Part shown: positions 20,230-32,054 of the stretch, piece after piece
How the letters are laid out: each line of letters starts with the position of its first letter
How positions within the stretch are numbered: position 1 is the first letter of the stretch
NCBI RefSeq assembly: GCF_001983995.1
Contig: NZ_CP019450.1
Coordinates: 2,542,001 to 2,606,000 of the forward strand
DNA from: Halioglobus japonicus
GTDB lineage: Bacteria > Pseudomonadota > Gammaproteobacteria > Pseudomonadales > Halieaceae
DNA: 64,000 nucleotides
Direction of reading: 5' to 3'
The notes under the pieces: model-generated
Told to the model about the DNA's origin: nothing
The model's database searches: none
What the model saw: only the letters and a program-made list of their open reading frames with translations
Position numbers and translations under genes: made by a program

Positions 20230-22467
20230 ATGTCAAGCAACGCTAATACGATTTACTACACGCTCACGGATGAGGCACCTTCTCTGGCTACCTGCTCTCT
20301 GCTACCCATTGTGCGCACCTTCACCAGCGCCGCAGGTATCGACGTAAAAATCACCGACATCTCTCTCGCCGGCCGTATTCTCGCCGGTTTCCCGGACTAC
20401 CTAGCTGAAGAACAGCGGGTTCAGGACGGTCTGGCATTCCTGGGCGAGCTGACCCAGGATCCCGGCGCCAACATTGTTAAGTTGCCCAATATCAGTGCCT
20501 CGGTGCCACAGCTGAAAGACTGTATTGCGGAATTGCAGGGGCAGGGCTATCCGCTGCCTGATTATCCCGAGAATTCCGAATCTGAGGAGCAGAAAGACGT
20601 TGCCGCGCGCTACGCGAAAGTACTGGGCAGTGCGGTTAACCCCGTGCTGCGTGAGGGTAACTCCGACCGCCGCGCACCCGGCGCGGTCAAACAGTTCGCG
20701 AAAAAATTTCCGCACTCTATGGGTGCCTGGAGCAAGGCGTCACGCTCGCATGCAGACTATATGCGCGGCGGCGATTTCTACTCCGCCGAGCAGTCTTTCA
20801 CCATGGAGCAGGCCGGCAATATCCGCATTGAATTCGTCGCGCCCGACGGCACAGTCTCAGTCAAGAAAGAGTTGGCACTGCTTGAGGGCGAGGTAGTCGA
20901 CAGCATGCGCATGAGCGCTGCCATGCTGCGCGAATTCCTCGAGGAAACCATGCAGGACGCCAAAGACTCCGGCGTTATGTGGTCTCTGCACGTGAAGGCC
21001 ACCATGATGAAGGTGTCGCACCCCATTGTTTTTGGTCACGCCGTGACCGTCTTCTACAAAGACCTGTTCGAAAAGCATGCCGAGTTGTTTGACGAGCTGG
21101 GCGTAAATCCCAACAACGGCTTGTCCAGCGTTTACGAAAAAATTCAGTCTCTGCCGCGCTCCAAGCGCGAGGAAATTGAGCAGGACATCCACGATTGCTA
21201 CGAGCACCGTCCCGAACTGGCCATGGTGGATTCCGTAAAGGGTATTACCAACCTGCACGTTCCCTCTGACGTGATTGTCGATGCCTCCATGCCTGCCATG
21301 ATTCGTAACGGCGGAAAAATGTGGGGCCCCGACGGCAAACCCAAGGACACCAAGGCTGTCATGCCCGAGAGCACGTACTCCGTGCTGTACCAGGAGATGA
21401 TCAACTTCTGTAAGACCAACGGCGCCTTCGATCCCACCACCTGCGGTACTGTGCCAAACGTTGGCCTGATGGCGAAAAAGGCCGAGGAATACGGCTCCCA
21501 CGACAAGACCTTTGAGATCGAGGAACTGGGTACCATGCGCGTGGTCAGCGAGGCTGGCGACGTGATCATGCAACACGAGGTGGAGCCAGGTGACATTTGG
21601 CGTGCATGCCAGACTAAAGATGAAGCGATCCGCGACTGGGTGAAGCTTGCGGTAACGCGCTCTCGCCAGTCCGACACGCCGGTTATCTTCTGGCTTGATC
21701 GCAATCGTGCTCACGATATTGAGCTGATCAAGAAGGTGAACACCTACCTGACCGAGCACGACACTGAAGGCCTGGATATTCGTATCATGACCTATGTCGA
21801 AGCGATCCGTCGCAGCATGGAGCGCATGCTTCGTGGTCGCGACACCATTTCTGCCACTGGTAACGTGCTGCGTGACTATCTGACCGACCTGTTCCCGATC
21901 ATGGAACTCGGCACCTCCGCCAAGATGTTGTCGATCGTGCCCATGCTCAAGGGCGGCGGCATGTACGAAACTGGCGCCGGCGGCTCTGCGCCCAAGCACG
22001 TACAGCAGCTCCAGGAAGAGAACCACCTACGCTGGGATTCCCTCGGTGAGTTCCTGGCCCTGGCGGTCTCATTGGAAGACATGGGTCTGAAGCAGAACAA
22101 CGGCAAGGCGGCTATCCTCGCCAAGACTCTGGATGCGGCCACCGGCAAGTTGCTCGAAAACAACAAGTCGCCGTCGCGAAAAGTGGGCGAGCTCGATAAC
22201 CGCGGCAGCCATTTCTACCTGGGCCTGTACTGGGCGCAGGCCGTTGCGGCGCAAACCGAAGACGCCGAACTGGCAGCCAAGTTTACGCCTTTTGCCAAAG
22301 CCCTCGAGGAAGCCGAAGCAACGATTGTAGCGGAGCTTGAAAAGGCCCAGGGCAAGCCTGTTGAGGAAGAGGGATACGGCTACTACCACGCCGATCGCGC
22401 TGCGATTAAGCGCATCATGCGACCCAGTGCAACGCTCAATGCAGTATTGGCGGACGCCAACGCCTGA
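20230..22467 (+). CDS. Isocitrate dehydrogenase, NADP+, monomeric type
   Basis: The 745-residue protein is a monomeric (type II) isocitrate dehydrogenase of the 80-kDa class, unrelated in overall size to the dimeric enzyme. Recognisable blocks are [56 protein letters not shown] and [16 protein letters not shown]. It oxidises isocitrate to 2-oxoglutarate. The start ATG 20230 ([17 protein letters not shown]) follows AGAGGACAC and matches the family N-terminus. The neighbouring genes are unrelated and the second isocitrate dehydrogenase lies 6 kb downstream. A strong terminator follows. Confidence 0.95.
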   Translation: MSSNANTIYYTLTDEAPSLATCSLLPIVRTFTSAAGIDVKITDISLAGRILAGFPDYLAEEQRVQDGLAFLGELTQDPGANIVKLPNISASVPQLKDCIAELQGQGYPLPDYPENSESEEQKDVAARYAKVLGSAVNPVLREGNSDRRAPGAVKQFAKKFPHSMGAWSKASRSHADYMRGGDFYSAEQSFTMEQAGNIRIEFVAPDGTVSVKKELALLEGEVVDSMRMSAAMLREFLEETMQDAKDSGVMWSLHVKATMMKVSHPIVFGHAVTVFYKDLFEKHAELFDELGVNPNNGLSSVYEKIQSLPRSKREEIEQDIHDCYEHRPELAMVDSVKGITNLHVPSDVIVDASMPAMIRNGGKMWGPDGKPKDTKAVMPESTYSVLYQEMINFCKTNGAFDPTTCGTVPNVGLMAKKAEEYGSHDKTFEIEELGTMRVVSEAGDVIMQHEVEPGDIWRACQTKDEAIRDWVKLAVTRSRQSDTPVIFWLDRNRAHDIELIKKVNTYLTEHDTEGLDIRIMTYVEAIRRSMERMLRGRDTISATGNVLRDYLTDLFPIMELGTSAKMLSIVPMLKGGGMYETGAGGSAPKHVQQLQEENHLRWDSLGEFLALAVSLEDMGLKQNNGKAAILAKTLDAATGKLLENNKSPSRKVGELDNRGSHFYLGLYWAQAVAAQTEDAELAAKFTPFAKALEEAEATIVAELEKAQGKPVEEEGYGYYHADRAAIKRIMRPSATLNAVLADANA

Positions 22468-22483
22468 GCAGCGGTGGAATGAC

Positions 22484-22507
22484 AAGGCGCCTTCGGGCGC
22501 CTTTTTT
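22484..22507 (+). terminator. Rho-independent terminator of monomeric isocitrate dehydrogenase
   Basis: AAGGCGCC-TTCG-GGCGCCTT followed by a T run gives an 8-bp stem with a stable tetraloop. It begins 17 bases after the stop codon. Confidence 0.9.
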
Positions 22508-22511
22508 GTAT

Positions 22512-23003
22512 CTACAGCGACAGTGTTCGCAGGTTTGGGTCGTCTTCGCTGAAACGCCAGAGCTCCTGAAACAACTCGTAGTGACGCTCGGTCGAGGCCC
22601 TTGAATCCGGTTCGTAAAAGCCGTCTTTGTTGGCTTCACCAGGTTTGAATAACACCCCGTCCCGATCGCGTATCACCAGGGTCTGGCCGTGCCAGTCCGG
22701 GTGGTCGGTCAGCTTGCGAATGCTCACCGAGCTGGGCATGCGCCGCGCCAGCACCAGCAGCGGGTGGCCGCGACTGACCATAGCGCGACTGTCTTTGATG
22801 AGTATGCGTACCTGGGTCTGCTGACTGCTGCGCGCCAGGCCGCTGATAGCGCTCTCCAGGGCGTTGCTACCAAAGGCATCGTGATCCAGAGCAGGGCTGA
22901 GTATATGGAGATATCGGGAAGCGCTTTCAGCCAGTTCGATGGCAAGCTCGGCAAACGGTTGAGGATAAGCCACACCGCTGATAAATGAATCATCACTCGA
23001 CAT
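22512..23003 (-). CDS. Conserved hypothetical protein, DUF7931/PLD-like
   Basis: The 163-residue protein (start MSSDDSFISG) has a YLHILSPALDHDAFGS stretch and a TQVRILIKDSRAMVSRGHPLL stretch, reminiscent of the region found beside GNAT domains in Pseudomonas proteins annotated as HPA2-like acetyltransferases (DUF7931). No GNAT domain is present here and no catalytic HKD motif is seen, so activity is unknown. The start overlaps the end of roxA by 11 bases, and it is the last gene of the rluE-to-roxA operon. An upstream ATG at 23102 exists but would overlap roxA more deeply. Confidence 0.55.
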   Translation of the reverse strand: MSSDDSFISGVAYPQPFAELAIELAESASRYLHILSPALDHDAFGSNALESAISGLARSSQQTQVRILIKDSRAMVSRGHPLLVLARRMPSSVSIRKLTDHPDWHGQTLVIRDRDGVLFKPGEANKDGFYEPDSRASTERHYELFQELWRFSEDDPNLRTLSL

Positions 23004-24110
23004 AGGCACAGCCGGTTGCGAGCAGATAGCATAGCAGTTCGCATTGCTCAGCATTGTCCCGGGCGCTGGCAAACATGACGTCTCGTAATTCCCATTCGCC
23101 ACACACGGTTGTGATCAGTTCGAGAATGCCCGCGCTAAACGATCGACTGGCGCCATTAGCGAACACATCGATTCCGTTGACGGTTGCCTGCCAGGCCAGC
23201 TTGCTCTCGGGGGCGAGAAACAGCGCGGTTGCACCGGCATGCAGTGTGTGAAGCGATTCGGCCAGTTCGTCCTCTGCCGGCATGGCATCGTAGCGGGGTT
23301 CTGTCACCAGTTCACCGAACCAGCGCTCGTCGACCGCCTGGTCCAGCGCCGCCCGCAACTGGGCGCGCATGCGGGCAATATCCTGGACACGGATCTCGCC
23401 GGGGCGCGCGGCAGCTTCCAGGTTGCTGTCGCGGAAAAACGCCTCACCCTGTGCATGGGCCGCAAGGAGCGCATCTGTAAATCGAGCCACCAGATCGTCG
23501 ATACGCGGGGCACGAAAACCAATAGAGAAGGTGGTGCATTCACCTTCGGCAATCCCCCAGTGCGCGACGCCGGGGGGCACATAGAGCATATCCCCGGGCT
23601 CCAAAACGTACTCCGCCTGCACGTCAAAATCGCGAATAATACGGAGGTCGTCCTGTGGGAGTATCGGAGTGTTGGCATCGCAATGCTGGCCGATCTGCCA
23701 GCGGCGCCTGCCTTCGCCCTGCAAAAGGAAAACGTCATAGTTATCGTAGTGGGGCCGACACTGCCGCCGTCTACCGCATAACTGACCATGACATCATCGA
23801 CTCGCCAGCCCGGTATGAAATCGACCAGCTTGCGCAGTTGCGCGACCTCAAGAACATAGTGATCCACGGCCTGCACCAGCAGGGTCCATGGATTGGGTCG
23901 CGTGTAGTCGCTCGCGGAGAAGGGGCCGTGAAAGAGTTGCCAGTTGCCGCCGACAGATTCAATGATGCGCGACTCGACGGACTCTTCAAGCGCCAAGCCG
24001 GCGAGTTCGTCGCTGGAAACAGGGGGGACAAAATTTGCCACTGCCTGGCGTATCAGCAGTGGCTGTTGTTGCCAGTAGCGGGCCAGGAAATCGTCCGTGT
24101 CGAGATTCAT
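22993..24110 (-). pseudogene. roxA: Ribosomal oxygenase RoxA/YcfD (50S L16 arginine hydroxylase), one frameshift
   Basis: Two frames together give a cupin (JmjC-like) oxygenase of 372 residues, almost exactly the length of E. coli YcfD. The N-terminal part begins MNLDTDDFLARYWQQ and reaches VSYAVDGGSVGP. The frame breaks in the G run 23751-23754; one extra base gives GPHYDNYDVFLLQGEGRRRW, which contains the HxD iron motif. The second iron His is in VPPGVAHWGIAEGE. The enzyme uses 2-oxoglutarate and O2 to hydroxylate an arginine of ribosomal protein L16. A start further upstream (24134) is possible, directly behind the purB stop. The break is likely a base-calling error since both halves are intact. 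Confidence 0.85.
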
Positions 24111-24134
24111 CGCTGCACCCGCTGTCATCGACAT

Positions 24135-26174
<2,040 letters not shown>

Positions 26175-26178
<4 letters not shown>

Positions 26179-27263
26179 ACGAATGTTTGCTCGATGACGC
26201 CGCCGCCGAGGCAGATGTTATCGTCGTACAACACTACCGACTGGCCCGGGGTGACGGCGCGCTGTGGCTCGTCAAAGTCGATGCGATAGCCTGCGCCGTC
26301 TCGGGACACGGTGCAGGCCTGGTCAGACTGACGGTAGCGGACCTTGGCGTGACATTGCAGGGGCAGGGCGGGCGGTGTGCCGGCGACCCAATAGATATCG
26401 CCGGTTGTCAGAGAAGATTTGAACAGGGCAGGGTGATCGTTGCCCTGCGCGACGAGCAGGCGATTCTGCTCGAGATCTTTATCCACCACGTACCAGGGGG
26501 CGTCCGAGTGATTGGCCAGGCCGCCAATGCCGAGCCCCTGGCGCTGGCCGATCGTGTGATACATCAGGCCCTGGTGGCAGCCCAGATGCTCGCCGTCCAG
26601 GCTGTAGATATAGCCGGGCTGCGCGGGCAGGTACTGCTGCAGGAAGTCCTTGAAACGGCGTTCGCCGATAAAGCAGATGCCGGTTGAATCTTTCTTTCGG
26701 GCCGTGGCGAGCTCGTATTTCTCGGCCAGTGCCCGAACTTCGGGCTTTTCGATTTCGCCCACAGGGAACAACGTGCGAGCCAGCTCCTCATGGCCGACGG
26801 CATGGAGGAAATAACTCTGGTCCTTGTTGCCATCGAGGCCTTTGAGCAGCGCTGCCTTACCGTCGACATCGCCGCGCCGGGTGTAGTGGCCGGTGGCGAT
26901 TTTGTCAGCGCCGAGCATTAGCGCGTAATCGAGAAATGCCTTGAACTTGATTTCCCGGTTACACAGGATATCGGGGTTGGGTGTTCTGCCGGCGCGGTAT
27001 TCTTCCAGGAAGTGTTCAAACACGTTGTCCCAGTATTCAGCCGCGAAGTTGGCGCCGTGCAATTTAATGCCCAGCTTGTCAGCGACGGCCTGGGCGTCGG
27101 CAAAGTCCTCTTTGGCGGTGCAGTACTCGGTGCCGTCATCTTCGTCCCAGTTCTTCATGAACAGGCCTTCCACGTCATAGCCCTGCTCTTTGAGTAGCAG
27201 AGCAGAGACAGACGAGTCGACGCCGCCGGACATGCCGACGATCACTTTAGTGGCGTGGTTCAT
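26175..27263 (-). CDS. mnmA: tRNA 2-thiouridine(34) synthase MnmA
   Basis: The 362-residue protein has the PP-loop signature [15 protein letters not shown] at the N-terminus, the [13 protein letters not shown] block with the first catalytic Cys, and [15 protein letters not shown] with the second catalytic Cys. It adenylates and thiolates uridine 34 of Lys, Glu and Gln tRNAs with sulfur relayed by Tus proteins. ATG 27263 ([13 protein letters not shown]) is preferred over the ATG nine bases upstream. It sits 2 bases behind nudJ and overlaps hflD. Confidence 0.95.
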
Positions 27264-27265
27264 GC

Positions 27266-27739
27266 TTACCAAACCTGAGGTTCATCGATATACACAAAAT
27301 CCAAGGGAAAGAGGTGGCCCTTGCGATACTGCTCTATGGTGGGCAGTACCAGAGGGCTGCGCATTCTAGCAGAATTGGCGAGTAATTCCTCGTAGCTCAG
27401 CCAGTGCACACGGTGGATATCGGGGTCGATCACTGCATTTTCAAGGGCCCTGACAGGGCGAGCAGCAAAGCTCGTACGGTAGTAGGTAATGCCATTGGGC
27501 GCGGTCGCAAACGAAACCCCGATCACACTGGTAAGCTCCACTTCCCAGCCAGTTTCCTCCAGTGTCTCACGCAGCGCGGCAGCCAGCAGTTTTTCACCGG
27601 GGTCGACGTGCCCTGCAGGCTGGTTGAAGACCAGGCCGCCCGCCAGATCGTCCTGCTCCTCGACCATTAAGTAGCGGCCGTCCTGTTCAACAACGGTAGC
27701 TACGGTGACATGTGGCGGCCAGCTATGATCGTCGGACAT
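27266..27739 (-). CDS. nudJ: NUDIX hydrolase NudJ
   Basis: The 157-residue protein has a complete Nudix box: [20 protein letters not shown] followed by TGW, which fits GX5EX7REUXEEXGU. It is expected to hydrolyse nucleoside tri- and diphosphates and hydroxymethylpyrimidine diphosphate, as shown for E. coli NudJ. ATG 27739 ([14 protein letters not shown]) is chosen because the extension beyond it has no family similarity. It lies between rluE and mnmA in the same operon. Confidence 0.9.
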   Translation of the reverse strand: MSDDHSWPPHVTVATVVEQDGRYLMVEEQDDLAGGLVFNQPAGHVDPGEKLLAAALRETLEETGWEVELTSVIGVSFATAPNGITYYRTSFAARPVRALENAVIDPDIHRVHWLSYEELLANSARMRSPLVLPTIEQYRKGHLFPLDFVYIDEPQVW

Positions 27740-27743
27740 GGTA

Positions 27744-28340
27744 TTAGCGTCTCCTGCGAGATGGGGGGCGCGGTCTTCGCGGTTTGGTCGATTGGGCAAC
27801 GTGTACGTCTATAGTACGAAATTCGCCGGGTGCCAGACCTGCGAGGTCCCAGTCGCCAATCTGACGCCGGATCAGTCTCAGCGTGGGGAAGCCCATCGCA
27901 GCTGTCATTCGTCGTACCTGGCGATTGCGTCCTTCGCGGATCGCGAGCTCCAGCCAACTGTCAGGCACTGATTTACGTTCGCGTACGGGCGGGTGACGGG
28001 GCCAGATATCAGGGCTGATAATACGCCGCGCGCGAGCGGGCAGGCTCGACCCATCCTTCAGCGCAACGCCTTCGCTGAGGGCTGTCAGGGCGTCGTCGCT
28101 GATTTCGCCTTCCACCTGAACCAGGTAGGTCTTCCACTGTTTGTGTTTGGGGTTGGCGATCTGCTGTTGCAAGCTGCCGTTGTCGGTCAGCAATAACAGG
28201 CCTTCCGAGTCGTAATCCAGACGGCCGGCAGCGCGATAACCGGGCGCAGAGAGGTAATCAGCCAGGGTTTCACGCCCCTCGGTATCGCTGAATTGACTGA
28301 GTACCCGAAAGGGTTTGTTGAACAGAATGACTTTGGCCAT
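27744..28340 (-). CDS. rluE: 23S rRNA pseudouridine synthase RluE-type
   Basis: The 198-residue protein begins [19 protein letters not shown] and contains the RsuA-family active-site block [17 protein letters not shown], with the catalytic Asp, then [22 protein letters not shown]. No S4 domain is visible, as in RluE, which makes a pseudouridine near position 2457 of 23S rRNA. It is the first gene of a seven-gene minus-strand operon and is divergent from icd, 128 bases away. Confidence 0.9.
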   Translation of the reverse strand: MAKVILFNKPFRVLSQFSDTEGRETLADYLSAPGYRAAGRLDYDSEGLLLLTDNGSLQQQIANPKHKQWKTYLVQVEGEISDDALTALSEGVALKDGSSLPARARRIISPDIWPRHPPVRERKSVPDSWLELAIREGRNRQVRRMTAAMGFPTLRLIRRQIGDWDLAGLAPGEFRTIDVHVAQSTKPRRPRPPSRRRR

Positions 28341-28468
28341 GGCGTGGAGATGGTCGACTAAAAAAAGAAGCGGGGCAAGGGCCAATTTGGGCAGAACTGC
28401 TAAACTTTGAGCGTCCCCCAGCGGTGCGTCTGCGCCGCTGTTATTCAACACATTACAGGAGAAATCCC

Positions 28469-29722
28469 ATGGGCTATGTGCAGATAAAGGTGCCAGATAG
28501 TGGCGCCAAGATCACAGTGAACGACGATAACAGCCTGAATGTTCCGGACAATCCCATTATTCCCTATATCGAGGGCGACGGTATTGGGGTTGATATCAGC
28601 CCAGTCATGATCGATGTGGTGAATGCCGCGGTTACCAAGGCCTACGGTGGGGCCCGCCAGATTTCCTGGATGGAAATCTACACCGGTGAAAAAGCGGCGG
28701 AGTTGTATGAGGGGGACTGGTTTCCCGAAGAGACGCTGGAGGCCATCACGACGTACTCCGTGGCGATTAAAGGACCGCTGACCACGCCGGTAGGTGGCGG
28801 TTTTCGCTCCCTGAATGTGGCTTTGCGTCAGGAGCTCGATCTCTACACCTGTCTGCGCCCGGTGCGGTGGTTTGAGGGAGTTCCCTCTCCGGTCCGCGAC
28901 CCGGGTGCGTGCAATATGGTGATCTTTCGCGAGAACTCTGAAGATATTTACGCCGGTATCGAATACGCCGCCGGTACGGCCGAGGCACAGAAGGTTGTGG
29001 ACTTCATTATCAATGAAATGGGCGCCACCAAGATTCGATTCCCGCACAACGTGGGCATTGGTATCAAGCCGGTATCGGAAGAGGGCACCAAGCGCCTGGT
29101 ACGCAAGGCGATTCAGTATGCCATCGACCAGGATCTGCCTTCGGTTACGCTGGTCCATAAAGGCAATATTATGAAATTCACCGAAGGCGCGTTCCGCGAT
29201 TGGGGGTACGAATTGGCGCAGCAGGAATTCGGTGGCGAATTGCTCGATGGTGGTCCCTGGGTGAGCATCAAAAATCCCAATACGGGCGGTGTGATTGTCA
29301 TTAAGGACGTGATTGCAGATGCCATGTTGCAACAGGTGCTTACCCGGCCAAAGGATTACAGCGTCGTCGCCACACTGAATCTCAATGGTGACTACCTGTC
29401 AGATGCCCTGGCAGCTCAGGTAGGCGGGATTGGTATTGCGCCAGGGGCTAATTTGTCCGATAACGTGGCGCTGTTTGAGGCCACCCACGGGACAGCGCCC
29501 AAGTATGCGGGCCAGGACAAGGTAAATCCGGGTTCCTTAATCCTGTCGGCGGAGATGATGCTGAGACATATGGGCTGGAATGAAGCCGCCGAGCTGATCA
29601 TCAAGGGTATGAACGGTGCCATTCAGGCGCGCACCGTCACCTATGATTTCGAGCGTTTGATGGAAGGGGCGACCCTGGTGAGCTGCTCAGAATTTGGCGA
29701 GGCGATCGTCGGCGCAATGTAG
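28469..29722 (+). CDS. icd: Isocitrate dehydrogenase, NADP+, dimeric type
   Basis: The 417-residue protein is the classic dimeric isocitrate dehydrogenase. [19 protein letters not shown] opens the fold, [20 protein letters not shown] is the substrate/phosphorylation loop with the Ser that AceK can phosphorylate, [18 protein letters not shown] follows, and [22 protein letters not shown] is near the nucleotide pocket. ATG 28469 follows CAGGAGAA. It catalyses the same reaction as the monomeric enzyme at 20230. Its native terminator has been split by a transposon that starts 33 bases after the stop. Confidence 0.96.
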   Translation: MGYVQIKVPDSGAKITVNDDNSLNVPDNPIIPYIEGDGIGVDISPVMIDVVNAAVTKAYGGARQISWMEIYTGEKAAELYEGDWFPEETLEAITTYSVAIKGPLTTPVGGGFRSLNVALRQELDLYTCLRPVRWFEGVPSPVRDPGACNMVIFRENSEDIYAGIEYAAGTAEAQKVVDFIINEMGATKIRFPHNVGIGIKPVSEEGTKRLVRKAIQYAIDQDLPSVTLVHKGNIMKFTEGAFRDWGYELAQQEFGGELLDGGPWVSIKNPNTGGVIVIKDVIADAMLQQVLTRPKDYSVVATLNLNGDYLSDALAAQVGGIGIAPGANLSDNVALFEATHGTAPKYAGQDKVNPGSLILSAEMMLRHMGWNEAAELIIKGMNGAIQARTVTYDFERLMEGATLVSCSEFGEAIVGAM

Positions 29723-29745
29723 GGCATAAGGAGTGTAATAAACCC

Positions 29746-29754
29746 GGGCATTGC
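29746..29754 (+). repeat. Left 9-bp target-site duplication (GGGCATTGC)
   Basis: GGGCATTGC directly precedes the left inverted end of the transposon and is repeated exactly at 34263-34271 directly after the right end. Confidence 0.85.
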
Positions 29755-29779
29755 CTAGGCATTAAATATCTCTGGATAT
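29755..29779 (+). repeat. Left terminal inverted repeat
   Basis: CTAGGCATTAAATATCTCTG and the next five bases (GATAT) match the reverse complement of 34238-34262 at 23 of 25 positions. Weaker similarity continues inward. Confidence 0.85.
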
Positions 29780-29802
29780 GGCGTGCCTAAGCTTAGTCGG
29801 AC

Positions 29803-29842
29803 AAAAAAGGCCCAGCATCGGAAATGATGCTGGGCCTTTTTT
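29803..29842. terminator. Strong bidirectional terminator at the left end of the transposon
   Basis: AAAAAAGGCCCAGCATC (29803-29819) and its perfect complement (29826-29842) enclose six bases. The 17-bp stem ends in runs of A and T, so it would stop transcripts in both directions: read-through from icd and minus-strand transcripts of the cargo. Confidence 0.92.
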
Positions 29843-29891
29843 ATATCATGAAATAATTTATAGGCAAAGAATCTAGCTGTATCACCGGCAG

Positions 29892-29913
29892 CTTTGGGGC
29901 CAAAAGCGGACGT
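29892..29913. repeat. GGGGCCAAAAGCGGACG repeat, copy 1
   Basis: CTTTGGGGCCAAAAGCGGAC plus GT recurs identically at 30734-30755 and in a degenerate form at 30360-30380. Similar AFGPKAD-encoding repeats are scattered through many proteobacterial genomes; no function is known to me. Confidence 0.6.
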
Positions 29914-30306
29914 TCATTTTGGCGAAAAATAGTTGGATACGTTCGTTTTCCGGTAGAAGTACCAGTAAAGCAATCCTGTCCAGAGAGCCATACCTGGTAT
30001 TACGTCCAAGCTCGATGATTTGACAGCAATGATTACCAGTAACACGACAAAAATTGTTACGAACCCATGTCTGGCAATTGGTACTCCCTTCCAGAAGCCT
30101 ACAGCAAATGCCACCACGAACAGCCAACCAACAAATAAGCTGAGAACAATTTCCAACCTCACCTCACCGATACTTGTTTCGACCCCATTTAGTGTGACAC
30201 CAGTATCCCCACTCGCAAAAGCAAAGTAGCCGATAATTAGCGGTAGCAAAACTGCCTCCCCCATTAGCAATAGGCTGAAGAAGGCGAGGAACATTGGCCT
30301 AGTCAT
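29914..30306 (-). CDS. Hypothetical four-segment membrane protein (transposon cargo)
   Basis: The 130-residue reading frame codes for a hydrophobic protein with about four membrane segments (residues about 5-30, 50-70, 80-97 and 103-118), separated by a short polar loop with TGVTLNGVETSIGEVR. I do not recognise the family. It starts ATG 30306 (MTRPMFLAFF) and is followed at its 3' end by the repeat at 29892 and the terminator. The only visible context is its place within the transposon, on the same strand as all other cargo. Confidence 0.55.
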   Translation of the reverse strand: MTRPMFLAFFSLLLMGEAVLLPLIIGYFAFASGDTGVTLNGVETSIGEVRLEIVLSLFVGWLFVVAFAVGFWKGVPIARHGFVTIFVVLLVIIAVKSSSLDVIPGMALWTGLLYWYFYRKTNVSNYFSPK

Positions 30307-30359
30307 TGGTAATACTACTCAACTAAGTATCGGAGTTGCATATGTGATCTGACGGCAGG

Positions 30360-30380
30360 TTTGGGGCCAGTAGCGGACGC
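30360..30380. repeat. GGGGCCAAAAGCGGACG repeat, degenerate copy 2
   Basis: TTTGGGGCCAGTAGCGGACG differs from copies 1 and 3 at two positions. Confidence 0.5.
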
Positions 30381-30409
30381 AAACGTCTGGTGCCCGGTTT
30401 ATCGCTTCC

Positions 30410-30607
30410 CTATCCAATTGACAGCGTGACAATGGGAACTCCAAAAAGGATGTGAGCGATCAACAACAGCCTGAACGACTGCCAATAGTTCAAGGCTGGC
30501 ATGCCAAATACTTCTGGCATCGTCATATTCCACAGCCACTCAAAAAGTGCTGGCAAAGCGGCCGCCACCAGCATTACCAGAGCGATTGCGTACAGAACTT
30601 CAATCAT
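30410..30607 (-). CDS. Hypothetical 65-residue membrane protein (transposon cargo)
   Basis: The start MIEVLYAIALVMLVAAALPALFE is preceded by GGAAG eight bases upstream, a usable ribosome-binding site. The protein has two membrane segments (about residues 4-25 and 43-62) linked by WLWNMTMPEVFGMPALNYW. No family is recognised. A longer frame to 30646 is open but its added residues are polar and lack a ribosome-binding site. It lies 103 bases from the next cargo gene. Confidence 0.5.
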   Translation of the reverse strand: MIEVLYAIALVMLVAAALPALFEWLWNMTMPEVFGMPALNYWQSFRLLLIAHILFGVPIVTLSIG

Positions 30608-30968
30608 AAGGCTTCCTTTCCAAATTTGGGGCTTAGTTTGTACCAAGCGCAGCTGTACCTAACTTCAACTCCACGCCAGTTTTGAAATCGGGCTGATACG
30701 CTCGATGCAGTGATAGCGAAAATCTCCTGTCTGCTTTGGGGCCAAAAGCGGACGTCGGGCAAACTCCCTCGTTGCCGGCTTTGGTCTTGTAGATCATATC
30801 GCTCCGGCGCAGGGTTATAAAACCGGGACTTCGCGTTTTTGAGCTACCACCACACCCGTGCTGGCGCGAAGCCAGCCAAGGACACAAGTGCTGGTCCAAC
30901 AGAGAACACTCACAGGCTCAATGGGCGATTCAAGATCCCCCAGCGCGTGCGGAAAAGCGGGTGTTAGA
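30608..30968. other. Non-coding stretch inside the transposon
   Basis: These 361 bases hold repeat copy 3 (30734-30755) and some short inverted stretches. A reading frame spans part of it, but it runs through the repeat and looks like chance coding. Nothing else was recognised. Confidence 0.5.
30734..30755. repeat. GGGGCCAAAAGCGGACG repeat, copy 3
   Basis: Identical to copy 1 over 22 bases. Confidence 0.6.
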
Positions 30969-32054
30969 TCATTGCTCTATACAAAGCAGGCGCGAGTTGC
31001 TTGAACAGTCGCTAATAAATCCGCGGGAAAGACCGGTGAAAAAATTGCCGTAGAATTGTGAGTTGGCTTCTGACGATGACGGGAAGGTTAGAGCGGGGTC
31101 ATTGCTAGTGTAGTTGCTGCAATCACTGAAAAGGGGATCAAGGGATGGCGCATAAGTATCGGGTCCAAGACTGTTCGACCAAAAAAATAATCTGCTATCG
31201 TCGGGGAGTATGGTGCCGCGTTCGTCGTAAATGACAGTAGGGAATAGCTCCCAGAAGGCGGGGCCGCGTATCAAAGCGCCTCCCGTCGACGCTACAATGT
31301 CCCCGTTAGTCCTGTAAAACGGTACGCCTACAGCATCCAAGCTACCGTACCTGTCATTGAACGTGAGCCCCTCCGAGGATAAATAAGCGAAGAACTCGCC
31401 TGGTAAATTGGCCTCGGTGGCAAGGGCGTTGCACTTCGCGTCCGCTCCTTCGATACCTGAGCCCTGACCATTCTCCCGCAAGTCGCCCGTGTAAGTCTGG
31501 CTGGTCACAAAAAGGACTTTTTGCGTTTCCGAGGCACAGGCGTTGTCGATCATGCAGCTATCACCAGCTTCAAGTATCTGGCCGGACGCGCACTCATTAG
31601 CTGGGTCCTGCGAAAGACAACTGGATTCAATGCTTATGGCATCTAGCTTCAGTGCCACACCTGAGGTATTACGTATTTCTACCTGGCCGACAGGTAGATC
31701 AATTTCCCCGCCTTCAGGGTTGTCAAGCTCAAGCATACTCGCCAATGCCTGGGGAATGCTCAGGCTGCCCAGTGCGCTCAGGGTTAGACCCGCCCCCAAT
31801 AACATCACACTCAATAATTTACGCCCCTGCGGGCCGCGCAATGCGCGATAACCTATGACCGCCATCAAAACGCCAAGCGGTACCAACAGTAACGAAGGAA
31901 TCGGCACGGGCACTGCCGGTGCGACTGAATCAACGGGAGTCGGAGCAGCGGTCACTGAAGCAGGCCCATATGTCAGGGTACCGCTTGTTTGCGCGAATGC
32001 GACTGAAGAGAGGGTCAGCGATGAACTCGCCGCCCATACGTGCTTGATGCTCAT
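30969..32054 (-). CDS. Exported exosortase-type protein, midcut-by-XrtH-like, with DUF1554/lectin-like C-terminus
   Basis: The 361-residue protein starts with a signal peptide (MSIKHVWAASSSLTLSSVAFA). At about residues 45-75 it has VPVPIPSLLLVPLGVLMAVIGYRALRG in two overlapping parts, a Pro-rich turn, a membrane segment and basic residues, as in IPTL/PEP-CTERM sorting signals but placed near the N-terminus. A second hydrophobic segment follows. Next come PEGGEIDLPVGQVEIRNTSG and a Cys-rich part with CASGQILEAGDSC, typical of the family NCBI names midcut-by-XrtH (from memory). The C-terminal 170 residues resemble DUF1554 (LFVTSQTYTGDL..., ADAKCNALA, LCIEQ). It is expected to be cut and sorted by exosortase H, which is not encoded here. 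ATG 32054 follows AGGGGCG. Confidence 0.65.
   Translation of the reverse strand: MSIKHVWAASSSLTLSSVAFAQTSGTLTYGPASVTAAPTPVDSVAPAVPVPIPSLLLVPLGVLMAVIGYRALRGPQGRKLLSVMLLGAGLTLSALGSLSIPQALASMLELDNPEGGEIDLPVGQVEIRNTSGVALKLDAISIESSCLSQDPANECASGQILEAGDSCMIDNACASETQKVLFVTSQTYTGDLRENGQGSGIEGADAKCNALATEANLPGEFFAYLSSEGLTFNDRYGSLDAVGVPFYRTNGDIVASTGGALIRGPAFWELFPTVIYDERGTILPDDSRLFFWSNSLGPDTYAPSLDPLFSDCSNYTSNDPALTFPSSSEANSQFYGNFFTGLSRGFISDCSSNSRLLCIEQ

Noticed and set aside
20857..22026. 389-codon minus-strand frame opposite the monomeric isocitrate dehydrogenase
   Set aside because: Antisense shadow of a conserved enzyme with no family likeness.
30633..30899. 88-residue minus-strand frame containing SAFGPKADR
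   Set aside because: It translates the dispersed GCGGACG repeat and has no start signal; treated as repeat, not gene.
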